In this document: piece after piece, positions 27,093 through 34,798 of the stretch
Numbering within the stretch: position 1 is the first letter of the stretch
Layout of the letters: the number at the start of each line of letters is the position of its first letter
Source: Candidatus Poribacteria bacterium
Lineage (GTDB): Bacteria; Poribacteria; WGA-4E; WGA-3G
Assembly (NCBI GenBank): GCA_012267415.1
Contig: JAAXGN010000161.1
Location: 1 to 51,783 of the forward strand
DNA length: 51,783 nucleotides
Direction of reading: 5' to 3'
Translations under genes and position numbers: made by a program
The notes under the pieces: generated by a model
The model's database searches: none
The model's input: only the letters and a program-made list of their open reading frames with translations
What the model was told of the DNA's origin: nothing

Positions 27093-27954
27093 GATATACT
27101 TAAAACAGATTAATTTATGTAAATTGACACATAGGGTTACAAAAACTTTACGTGCCAGAGAGCATCCAGTGACAAAAACTTTACACACCCACACAACTTT
27201 AGGTAAAATCACTACATTGTTTTCTGGTGCTGCTCTTGTGGATCAACACGAAAAAGTAAAAGGTATCTTCGTCACTGGTACTGATACAGAGATTGGAAAA
27301 ACAGTAATTGCTGGTGGACTTGCTGCTATACTCAAACAAGCAGGTGCAAACGTTGGTGTTATGAAACCGATCAGTACAGGTGACATGGCTGATGCCGAAT
27401 ATCTTAAACACGCTGCACAGGTTGATGATCCATTGCATCTGATTAATCCCGTAAGTCTATGCCACCCATTGGCACCATCAGTTTCTGCGAATATAGAGGG
27501 TAAACATGTTGACATATTAGAAATCAGTAAAGCATACTCTATATTGCAACAAAAATACGATTACCTCATTGTTGAGGGTGTTGGCGGCATTGCAGTTCCA
27601 ATTAATGATGACAAACTGGTTGTAGATCTTATAAAATATCTGGGATTACCAATAATAATTGTGGCTAATGCAGGATTAGGTACTATAAATCATACGATGT
27701 TAACCGTAGAATATGCAAGACAACATCAGATCATCATATTAGGCATTGTATTGAATATGTTACAATCAGGGAAATCAAGTTTAGTTGAATTGACTAACCC
27801 TAAAGAGATTGAACGCGTTACACAGATACCCGTTCTGGGAGTGGTACCTTTTAATGAACAGATAGGCAAACCTAATCCAGATTCTGACTATCTTGCTGAC
27901 TTTATCAGTAAACACATAGAATTGGATTTTCTAAACTTAGGAGATATGCTATAA
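27052..27954 (+). CDS. bioD: Dethiobiotin synthetase BioD (start uncertain)
   Basis: An ATP-dependent synthetase closing the ureido ring of biotin. The core has the P-loop GIFVTGTDTEIGKTVIAGGL, MKPISTG, VEGVGGIAVPI and IIIVANAGLGTINHTMLT. The P-loop normally lies near residue 10, but the frame from 27052 places it near residue 75: about 65 extra residues, the first 14 (MTFFYKHIVPTGLK) encoded by a REP copy. The ATG at 27052 does have GAGGAGGG 3-4 bases upstream. A GTG at 27238 would give a normal-length protein but has no ribosome site. No other bio genes are adjacent. Confidence 0.85.
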   Translation: MTFFYKHIVPTGLKIYLKQINLCKLTHRVTKTLRAREHPVTKTLHTHTTLGKITTLFSGAALVDQHEKVKGIFVTGTDTEIGKTVIAGGLAAILKQAGANVGVMKPISTGDMADAEYLKHAAQVDDPLHLINPVSLCHPLAPSVSANIEGKHVDILEISKAYSILQQKYDYLIVEGVGGIAVPINDDKLVVDLIKYLGLPIIIVANAGLGTINHTMLTVEYARQHQIIILGIVLNMLQSGKSSLVELTNPKEIERVTQIPVLGVVPFNEQIGKPNPDSDYLADFISKHIELDFLNLGDML

Positions 27955-27955
27955 T

Positions 27956-28083
27956 GTGAGTTTGATAAAACAAGATATTGGATTTGTTGTAGGGGCGAGG
28001 TCCCCTCGCCCGTAGGGATTAGGAAACCTAACCCCTACGAAAATTTGCTTTTAAGTTTAGAATTTGCCATATATCAAACTCAC
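27956..28083. mobile_element. MITE family 2, complete copy
   Basis: A 128-bp element bounded by perfect 12-bp inverted repeats GTGAGTTTGATA (27956-27967) and TATCAAACTCAC (28072-28083). The inside carries the hairpin GGGGCGAGGTCCCCTCGCCC and the palindrome-like TAGGGATTAGGAAACCTAAC. A partial copy of the right part is at 48729-48808. It begins 2 bases after the bioD stop. Confidence 0.85.
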
Positions 28084-28111
28084 GTTACTTTAGGTTTGAC
28101 TGATTAATACT

Positions 28112-29482
28112 ATGAAGAATGCAATTATTTTAGCGGCAGGATTGGGACGCAAAGTTTGGCCTTATGGAGAATTCCGGCAGAAATGCACAATTCCTGTCGC
28201 AAATAAACCGATAATTCGACGTTTAGTAGAAAACCTTATTGAAGTCGGGTGTACAAGAATCATTGTCGTTGTTGGACACTATGCACAACAGGTCCGTGGT
28301 GCAGTTGCAGATTTACCTAATGTTGAATTCGTCACGCAGCACCCTCTTGAAGGAACGGCTCACGCAGTTTTGGCTGCATCAGACAAACTAAATGACGAGG
28401 ATTTTCTTGTTGTTTATGGAGATATTGTAACCACATCCCAAAACTTTCGTAACATAGTAAAGGCGTTTAATATCCAAAATGCACATGTAGCGGCATTAAT
28501 TCAACCGTTAGGTGATGAGGATGCATCTAATTGGATCTGTGTGAAAACCAGAGAAGATTGTGTAACTATGATTGAAGGACACCCACGAGGTGGTTCACAT
28601 CGTCTGTGCGGGATATACGCTTTTAAAGCTGAGTCAATACGGTATCTCTTGAGAAATGCCGGTATTTTAACACAAGTGCCAGTGGGAGGTATGCCACCAC
28701 CAGAATCTGAAGTTGCCCAATCCCTGCAACTTATGATTGAGGATAATATTGAGGTGTTGGCTGTTGAAGTTGTTGACTTTTTGGTTGATGTTGATAAACC
28801 CTGGCATGTGTTAGAAGCAAATGATAGGTTAGTAGATTATCTCTCAAGGCAGATTGACGAAGATCAGATTGCTGATGGGGCTGAAGTCTCTGATGCAGCG
28901 GATATACATGGTAAACTGATTTTAGGTGAAAACACTGAAATTGGTCCGCGTGTCTCCGTAAATGGCAATTTAATAGCTGGGGCAAATAACAGAATAACCA
29001 ACGGCGCAATTCTGAAAGGTAACACTTTCATCGGAGAACAGTGTCGTATCAGTGATTATTGTGAAATTAAAACCAGCACAATCGGTAATAGATGCATCGT
29101 AGGCCACGGGGCAGAAATGTCTGGTGTTCTGTTCGATAAAGTTTATCTATATCACTATTGTGAAATGTCTGGCGTCTTTGGTTCAGCTACAGACATAGGA
29201 GCTGCAACAGTTTGTGGAACACTCAGGTTCGACGATCGTGATACACACGTTCAGGTAAATGGACGATACGAAGTGCCTGCTTATGGTGCTAACGCTACTT
29301 ACATGGGAGATTATTGTAGGACAGGTGTCAATGCAATAATTATGCCGGGTAGACGCATCGGCTCATATAGTATCGTCGGACCAGGTGTCATTCTTTACGA
29401 AGATGTCCCAAGCAAAACCATCATTACTGTAAAACAAGAACTAATAAAAAGACCTTGGGGTCCTGAAAAGTATGGGTGGTGA
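28112..29482 (+). CDS. Nucleotidyltransferase fused to left-handed beta-helix domain (GlmU-like)
   Basis: A 456-residue protein of the sugar-nucleotidyltransferase / hexapeptide family. The N-terminal Rossmann domain begins MKNAIILAAGLGRKVWPYGE, with IPVANKPIIRRLVENL, HPLEGTAHAVLAA and VVYGDIV as substrate and metal-binding parts. From about residue 260 imperfect hexapeptide repeats (ILGENTEIGPRVSVNG, AGANNRITNGAILKG, TFIGEQCRISD) form a left-handed beta-helix. The layout is that of GlmU or archaeal-type bifunctional proteins. The signature is R-K-x-W-P instead of the usual R-M/L-x-P, so the exact sugar is uncertain. The MITE just upstream separates it from bioD. Confidence 0.82.
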   Translation: MKNAIILAAGLGRKVWPYGEFRQKCTIPVANKPIIRRLVENLIEVGCTRIIVVVGHYAQQVRGAVADLPNVEFVTQHPLEGTAHAVLAASDKLNDEDFLVVYGDIVTTSQNFRNIVKAFNIQNAHVAALIQPLGDEDASNWICVKTREDCVTMIEGHPRGGSHRLCGIYAFKAESIRYLLRNAGILTQVPVGGMPPPESEVAQSLQLMIEDNIEVLAVEVVDFLVDVDKPWHVLEANDRLVDYLSRQIDEDQIADGAEVSDAADIHGKLILGENTEIGPRVSVNGNLIAGANNRITNGAILKGNTFIGEQCRISDYCEIKTSTIGNRCIVGHGAEMSGVLFDKVYLYHYCEMSGVFGSATDIGAATVCGTLRFDDRDTHVQVNGRYEVPAYGANATYMGDYCRTGVNAIIMPGRRIGSYSIVGPGVILYEDVPSKTIITVKQELIKRPWGPEKYGW

Positions 29483-29552
29483 TAACAAGAGAGAATACGA
29501 GATACGTGTTTAGTTAATGGGAATTTTGAAGATAATTATAAACTTTCATCCC

Positions 29553-29580
29553 CGGTAGGTGCGATATTCTTATCGCACCG
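29553..29580. repeat. Single GGTAGGTGCGAT palindrome
   Basis: CGGTAGGTGCGATATTC, then TTATCGCACCG: one unit of the REPIN family, in the gap between convergent genes, where it could act as a bidirectional terminator-like hairpin. Confidence 0.75.
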
Positions 29581-29605
29581 TTAAGAAAGTGTATAATTAC
29601 CATAG

Positions 29606-29992
29606 TTAACCTTCAAGTAACTCCTTCAGTAATGCGGTGAGTTCATCGTTACCTTCTGCAAGCTCAAAAGCACGTTTCTTTTTCTTCTCTAACGAATCTG
29701 TATCATTGTCATTTGAGCCAGGTTCCCAAAGCACTTCAAGGTCTTTGGGATTTAAACGGTCATAAGTAACCTTCACAAGAGAGTACGGATAGTTCTCTGG
29801 AATCAGGACGATCCAATCAATTGTTTCACCACGTTCTGAATATTTCCTGTCAACAGTTAGGTTGGAATCCTGATATGGCACATTTTTCTTAACCCACTGT
29901 TTCCGATCAAACACGTCAACTTCAAAAGTGCCTACCTCAAGCCAATTTCGTCCTGCTCCATTAGGTTTTGTTGTAACTTCAATTCGTTTCAT
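29606..29992 (-). CDS. Uncharacterised small protein
   Basis: A 128-residue protein I do not recognise. It has no signal peptide or membrane segment. The first about 80 residues are probably beta-rich (WLEVGTFEVDVFDRKQWV, TIDWIVLIPENYPYSLVKV). A charged linker (NDTDSLEKKKKRAFELA) and a helical tail (NDELTALLKELLEG) follow. The ATG at 29992 is preferred to a TTG at 30055, but neither has a clear ribosome site. It stands alone between convergent and divergent neighbours. Function unknown. Confidence 0.6.
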   Translation of the reverse strand: MKRIEVTTKPNGAGRNWLEVGTFEVDVFDRKQWVKKNVPYQDSNLTVDRKYSERGETIDWIVLIPENYPYSLVKVTYDRLNPKDLEVLWEPGSNDNDTDSLEKKKKRAFELAEGNDELTALLKELLEG

Positions 29993-30141
29993 ATCTGTAT
30001 ATCCCGGTTGTAGTCCAGTTGTAGCCAGTTGTAGAATCTGGAACGTTATCGTCAACTTTCAGTCCTGTTTGCAGTGCGTAAGAGAATTTTATCACAAAAC
30101 AGGGGATTTTTCAAGTCAATGCATAACCTAAACTGATAAAT

Positions 30142-30170
30142 TTGACATCTATTATAGAATGTGTTACACT
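30142..30170 (+). promoter_or_regulatory. Promoter for the larA-like gene, now separated from it by a MITE
   Basis: TTGACA (30142-30147), 17 bases, TACACT (30165-30170). A MITE at 30231-30344 lies between it and the start codon at 30366. Confidence 0.5.
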
Positions 30171-30230
30171 GAAAACAGTAAAGAAGATTCTACGCTTAAC
30201 ATATTCAGTCAGTTAGAGATTGCAATAGGT

Positions 30231-30344
30231 TATAGTAAAGTCAATAATTAATGAGACATTTATGTATTTACAAAGATCACCCTCGTAGAGGCGAGGTTTC
30301 CTCGTCCGCTGTAGAGTGTATCAGTAATTCTGAAGTCCACTATA
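30231..30344. mobile_element. MITE family 1, copy b
   Basis: A 114-bp element with left end TATAGTAAAGTCAATAATTA and right end AGTAATTCTGAAGTCCACTA followed by TA. It matches copy a (26102-26216) along nearly its whole length, including ATGAGACATTTATGTATTTA and the central CGTAGAGGCGAGGTTTC hairpin. It sits 21 bases before the larA-like start codon, in its leader. Confidence 0.85.
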
Positions 30345-30365
30345 TATTGAAATTTAGGAAGTTTC

Positions 30366-31649
30366 ATGATGCAAGTTGATATGCGATATGGTTATGGCAC
30401 AGTTGCTATAGACATTCCTGATAAGAACCTGGTAGGTGTTCTTGATACAGTTGAAACTGTGCCATTAGCCAATCCAGAAAAAGCAATTTGCGATTCCATA
30501 TCAAAACCAATTGCATCAGATGCATTAGCGGATATTGCAGCAGGTCGTGAAACGGCATGCATAGTTATCTCTGATATAACCCGTCCTGTTCCTAATAAAG
30601 TGATTCTTCCTCCGATTTTGGAGACACTTGAACAGTCAGGCATTTCACGAGAAAAAATAACGATTCTCATAGCAACAGGAATTCATCGTCCCAACGAGGG
30701 TAAAGAACTTGAAGAGATGGTTGGTCGTTCAATAATGAATACCTATCGTATCATCAATCATTTCTCTCAAAAACCGGAAACACATACTTTTCTCGGTGAA
30801 ACCCATAAGGGAACACCGGTATATATTGATAAGACGTATCTCAATGCCGATCTTAAGATAGTTACAGGTCTGATTGAACCACACTTAATGGCTGGATATT
30901 CTGGGGGTAGAAAAGCAATCTGTCCAGGGCTTGCATCAATAGAAACCATGAAGGTGATGCACGGACCGGAATTGATGGAACACCCAAAATCCGCTGTAGG
31001 TATAATGGATGGAAATCCATTTCACACCGAAGCAACTGAAATTGCAAAAATGGCAGGTGTAGATTTCAATCTAAATGTATCCATCGACAAAAACCGTCAA
31101 ATTACAGGTATTTTTGCTGGAGATATCGTTGAATCGCACAGAGTCGGTACAAAATTTGTTGAACAAAACGCTAAAGTTACAATTCCTCAACCTGTGGATG
31201 CAGTTGTCGTCTCCAGTGCAGGATATCCATTAGATGCTACATTTTATCAAGCCATAAAAGGGTTACTGACTGCTTTTGAAATAGTAAAGCAAGGTGGTAC
31301 TATTTTGCTTGTAGCAGCGTGCAGTGAAGGGATTGGCAGCAAACCTTTTACAGATCTACTGCTAAAGACCGATGACCTATCCGCTTTTGTTGAGGGACTG
31401 TACAATCCAGCGAACTTTGTTATTGATCAATGGCAGTTGGAGGAATTAGCAAAAGTCGCGCGTAAAGCTGATATTATGTTCTATACTGACGGAATTCCAT
31501 ATCAACAACTCGCAAAACTTTTCGTTCACCCATTACAGAATCCACAAGATGGAATTGAGGAAATACGCAAACGGTATGGAGACGCAGCAACTATAGCAGC
31601 CATACCAGAAGGACCCTATGTTCTCGCTAAGATAGATAATAACAATTAG
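30366..31649 (+). CDS. LarA-like nickel-dependent 2-hydroxyacid racemase/epimerase
   Basis: A 427-residue LarA-domain (formerly DUF2088) protein. Visible motifs: VISDITRPVPNKVILPPILE, the ATGIHRPN loop, HLMAGYSGGRKAICPGLAS holding the Lys that carries the nickel-pincer cofactor in LarA, and a C-terminal domain ending in AIPEGPYVLAKI. LarA itself interconverts D- and L-lactate; the family includes racemases for other 2-hydroxyacids, so the substrate is open. The cofactor genes larB/C/E are not in the window. AGGAAG precedes the ATG at 30366; a second ATG follows immediately at 30369. Confidence 0.85.
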   Translation: MMQVDMRYGYGTVAIDIPDKNLVGVLDTVETVPLANPEKAICDSISKPIASDALADIAAGRETACIVISDITRPVPNKVILPPILETLEQSGISREKITILIATGIHRPNEGKELEEMVGRSIMNTYRIINHFSQKPETHTFLGETHKGTPVYIDKTYLNADLKIVTGLIEPHLMAGYSGGRKAICPGLASIETMKVMHGPELMEHPKSAVGIMDGNPFHTEATEIAKMAGVDFNLNVSIDKNRQITGIFAGDIVESHRVGTKFVEQNAKVTIPQPVDAVVVSSAGYPLDATFYQAIKGLLTAFEIVKQGGTILLVAACSEGIGSKPFTDLLLKTDDLSAFVEGLYNPANFVIDQWQLEELAKVARKADIMFYTDGIPYQQLAKLFVHPLQNPQDGIEEIRKRYGDAATIAAIPEGPYVLAKIDNNN

Positions 31650-31732
31650 TAAACATACACGGGTCTATTCCGTCTTACATTTTACACATATTATATTATT
31701 CAAGGGATAATTTGATTTAAGAGTCGTAATTA

Positions 31733-32404
31733 ATGGATAACGCAATCGTAAAACTTAGAGGATATAAGGATGGTTTGCATCTAATTATCAATCCGAAAGT
31801 CTCTCTCAAGGAAGTGGAAACAGCAATTCATGAACTATTAAGTGAGATGAATCAGTCTTTATCTGGAACTTCTATACAAATTGATATGATGACAACACCC
31901 TTAACATCTGATGATCTGAAAGAATTAGAAACACATCTAACAAAATCGTACGATCTTGTTGTGAGTGGTGTTAACGTTTTGGATGAAAAGGATGAATCTC
32001 CAATTCTTGCTGCCCCAACAACACACAGTATATCTCAAGAATTATCTTTAGATACACCGATGCATGCTGAAAATGCTCAGGTCGTCCGTCAAACGATTCG
32101 ATCAGGACAAACAACATCGTATTTGACGGGGAGTGTTATCTTATATGGAGATGTCAATCCTGGTGGCGAAGTAATTGCCTCTGGCGATATAGTCGTCCTC
32201 GGTGCTTTGCGTGGAAGTGCACATGCAGGCGCAAATGGGAGACTCTCATCAGTCATTATCGCTATGGATTTGGTGCCTTTGCAGCTTCAAATTGGAACCT
32301 ATGTAAATAGACCGCCACTCGGTCAAAAACCGAGAGGATACCCAGAGATCGCACGGGTCGGTGCCGAAGACATTATCATCGTAGAGGAATTCATTAAATT
32401 TTAA
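31733..32404 (+). CDS. minC: Septum-site-determining protein MinC
   Basis: The FtsZ antagonist of the Min system, recruited to the membrane by MinD. The 223-residue protein has an N-terminal domain (about 1-85; VKLRGYKDGLHLII) that in the family inhibits FtsZ, a linker, and a C-terminal right-handed beta-helix (about 120-205) with SVILYGDVNPGGEVIASGD, IVVLGALRGSAHAG and IGTYVNRPP. It is separated from minD by 442 bases of non-coding element, whereas minCDE are normally contiguous. Confidence 0.93.
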   Translation: MDNAIVKLRGYKDGLHLIINPKVSLKEVETAIHELLSEMNQSLSGTSIQIDMMTTPLTSDDLKELETHLTKSYDLVVSGVNVLDEKDESPILAAPTTHSISQELSLDTPMHAENAQVVRQTIRSGQTTSYLTGSVILYGDVNPGGEVIASGDIVVLGALRGSAHAGANGRLSSVIIAMDLVPLQLQIGTYVNRPPLGQKPRGYPEIARVGAEDIIIVEEFIKF

Positions 32405-32411
32405 CACTATT

Positions 32412-32819
32412 CCGTCAAATCCCCAGACTTTAGCTTGTGGGATGTAGACGGAGAACCAACGATTTAATATGTGCAGGACATCACGAACTGTCCAGGGAAA
32501 GAGCAGTAAAACACCATCTCTATAAAATACTCAAAAGTCGGTGGTTAGCGTCCATATCAAGCCAATACAGTTTAGCTCAACTGTAGACTGGAATGCGTGA
32601 GCGGAGAATACCTCCCGAAGTCTAAGGACTTGCCACGTGGCGTGCCTGGTAGGAAGGGCAGCTGTAAAATGGGTGGAAACAGAGCCAACCCACGACATTG
32701 TGGAAAACAAATCAAACGGGCTAGCTTAGTAGCCCTAAGTGGAGTAAACGTAAGACGGTAACTTCTTTGAAGAGACCGCTGATTGCAAGGAAACACAAGC
32801 CCAGCGTTTACGCTGTGGG
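32412..32819. mobile_element. ORF-less IS200/IS605-like element between minC and minD
   Basis: A hairpin at 32412-32451 (outer stem CCGTC/GACGG, loop CTTTAGCT, ending TGTAGACGG) has exactly the length and key bases of the hairpin next to the IsrB-like gene (36811-36850). A second end hairpin CCCAGCGTTTACGCTGTGGG is at 32800-32819. The roughly 350 bases between hold no credible ORF but several helices, such as GCCACGTGGC and GGGCTAGCTTAGTAGCCC, suggesting structured RNA. It may be a solo guide-RNA-type or decayed TnpB/IscB element, possibly mobilised in trans. The minD ribosome site AAGGAAGG (32832 on) lies just outside. Confidence 0.65.
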
Positions 32820-32846
32820 TACTATGACGACAAGGAAGGCTTAAAT

Positions 32847-33641
32847 ATGGGTAAGGTAATCGTAATTACTTCTGGAAAAGGGGGAGTCGGTAAAACTACA
32901 TCAACTGCAAACCTTGGTACAGCATTAGCAATGATCGGAAAAACAGTTGTGATTGTTGATGCAGATGTTGGGTTACGAAACCTTGATGTCGTGATGGGGT
33001 TAGAGAGTCGAGTTGTTTATACTTCTATGGATGTCATAGAAAAACGATGTGAACTTTCTAAAGCACTTGTAAAAGACAGACGCGTAGAAGACCTTATGTT
33101 ACTTGCTGCATCTCAAAGAAACAGAAAAGACGATATTAGACCGGAACAGATGCAGGATATATGTGAGAAACTTAAAGAGGAATACGATTTTGTTCTTATC
33201 GACTCACCTGCTGGTATAGAACAGGGTTTTCACAACGCTGCTGCTGGTGCAGATGAAGCGATCATCGTTACAACACCAGACCTTTCTGCGATTCGGGATG
33301 CTGACAGAATAATCGGACTGCTGCAGAACCAAGGCATTGAACCTATAAATCTGGTATTGAACCGCCTGTCCCCAACACTTGTCCGAAAAGGAAATATGAT
33401 TAGCAAAAATGATGTTTTAGATATACTCAACATTGATCTACTGGGGGTAATTCCTGAAGATACAGGTGTCATCGCCTCAACAAATCGGGGTGTACCCCTC
33501 GTACACAATGACAGATCCCCTGGTGCAGAGGCATACATGCGAATTGCACGTAGAATGATAGGTCAAAGAATACCGATCCCTGATATGCGAGAAGATAGCT
33601 TTCTGGCTCAAATCGCAAACTGGTTCTCAAGAAATAAATAA
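32847..33641 (+). CDS. minD: Septum-site-determining ATPase MinD
   Basis: A 264-residue deviant-Walker ParA-type ATPase that binds membranes in its ATP form, recruits MinC and is released by MinE. Motifs: IVITSGKGGVGKTTSTANLG (deviant Walker A), VIVDADVGLRNLDVVMGLE, FVLIDSPAGIEQGF, NRLSPTLVRKGNM and the C-terminal amphipathic membrane helix FLAQIANWFSRNK. AAGGAAGG precedes the ATG. minE follows after 9 bases. Confidence 0.96.
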   Translation: MGKVIVITSGKGGVGKTTSTANLGTALAMIGKTVVIVDADVGLRNLDVVMGLESRVVYTSMDVIEKRCELSKALVKDRRVEDLMLLAASQRNRKDDIRPEQMQDICEKLKEEYDFVLIDSPAGIEQGFHNAAAGADEAIIVTTPDLSAIRDADRIIGLLQNQGIEPINLVLNRLSPTLVRKGNMISKNDVLDILNIDLLGVIPEDTGVIASTNRGVPLVHNDRSPGAEAYMRIARRMIGQRIPIPDMREDSFLAQIANWFSRNK

Positions 33642-33650
33642 GAGGAAAAT

Positions 33651-33908
33651 ATGGATTTTAGAAGCTTATTCACACGCAAATCAAAATCAAGCACTATTGC
33701 TACACAACGTTTACAACTCATCCTCACTCAAGACCGATTTGAAGTGAGTGAAGATTCAATGAAAAAACTTCAGCTAGAATTAACTGAAGTCTTAGCAAAG
33801 TACTTTGAATTTACAATGAATTCAGTCAGCATGTCAATAAAACGAGAAGGTAACTCTTACGTATTGATGGCAGATTTTCCTTACAGTAAGACCAATAAAA
33901 TTCGCTAA
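33651..33908 (+). CDS. minE: Cell division topological specificity factor MinE
   Basis: An 85-residue MinE. The N-terminus MDFRSLFTRKSKS is the membrane-binding/anti-MinCD segment, followed by ATQRLQLILTQDR (the MinD-contacting helix pattern) and the C-terminal topological domain (LQLELTEVLAKYF, then VSMSIKREGNSYVLMADFP). GAGG lies upstream of the ATG. It forms a transcription unit with minD. Its presence implies oscillating Min rather than DivIVA-based division-site selection. Confidence 0.93.
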   Translation: MDFRSLFTRKSKSSTIATQRLQLILTQDRFEVSEDSMKKLQLELTEVLAKYFEFTMNSVSMSIKREGNSYVLMADFPYSKTNKIR

Positions 33909-33961
33909 TAGTCCTCATTATCTTTGTCAATACTGATGTAACGAGAAACATTCCAAGTGAA

Positions 33962-34762
33962 TTAGAGTACTAATTCAGAAATCGCTTTTGCAACACCATT
34001 CTCATCATTGCTTGCCGTAATGTAATCTGCACAGTTTTTAACTTGCTGGACACCGTTTCTCATTGCAATACCGAATCCTGCTGTCTTGAGTAAACTCTCA
34101 TCGTTATAACTATCACCAAACGCTATTGCCTCTTTGATAGGTATATTCAACTGTTTTACAAGTGCTGTCAACGCGCTACCTTTTGAAACATTGGGATTCA
34201 TGAATTCTATGTATTCAGGTTGAGTTTGCGTAACATAGAGTTTTCCCGAGTATGTAGATTTGAACTGTGCTAATAATGTTTGAAGTTTCTCTGGTGGATG
34301 TATAATCAGTAGTTTGGTCGGTTCTTCACCAGATAACTTTTGCAGATCACCAACTGCAGTAGCCGAAACACCTGTTCTAACTTCATACAATTCACTCCAT
34401 TCATTTCTGTTTGCAACATAGAGCTCATCATTCAGACAAAAGTTAAGGTGTAAATCCTGCTCTTTACAGTCTCTGATAATTGCAGCTGCGTATTCTGCAG
34501 GTACAGGTGTATGGTATAAGACTCTATCTGTAACAGCATGCTTCACCATGCCACCGTTATAGGAAATAATGGGGTTTTCCAATCCGATGAGGTCGCTGAT
34601 CGGCTTCATGGATTGGTGCATCCTCCCTGATACTAAGATCACGAGTATATCTTTTGCAATAAGTTGCTGCAACGCCTTGAGATTCTCACCTGAAACTTCA
34701 TGATTGCTATTCAACAACGTTCCATCTAAATCAAAGGCTGCCAAACGACACGGTATTTTCAT
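33962..34762 (-). CDS. HAD-superfamily Cof-type phosphatase
   Basis: A 266-residue HAD IIB hydrolase. Motif I is FDLDGTLLNSNHEV with nucleophile and acid Asp, motif II VILVSGRMHQSM, and motif IV FGDSYNDESLLKTAGFGIAM; the cap domain lies between residues about 85 and 190. Such enzymes dephosphorylate sugar phosphates or similar small metabolites; the substrate is not predictable. It is the last gene of a minus-strand run after the ABC ATPase (36 bases apart), which suggests sugar metabolism. Confidence 0.88.
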   Translation of the reverse strand: MKIPCRLAAFDLDGTLLNSNHEVSGENLKALQQLIAKDILVILVSGRMHQSMKPISDLIGLENPIISYNGGMVKHAVTDRVLYHTPVPAEYAAAIIRDCKEQDLHLNFCLNDELYVANRNEWSELYEVRTGVSATAVGDLQKLSGEEPTKLLIIHPPEKLQTLLAQFKSTYSGKLYVTQTQPEYIEFMNPNVSKGSALTALVKQLNIPIKEAIAFGDSYNDESLLKTAGFGIAMRNGVQQVKNCADYITASNDENGVAKAISELVL

Positions 34763-34798
34763 CTATTAAACCCTATCTCAATGAACGATTATTTGTAT

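Noticed and set aside
32572..32796. 74-codon minus-strand ORF inside the min-locus element
   Set aside because: Its composition looks like translated structured RNA, with no domain; the region is better explained as non-coding.
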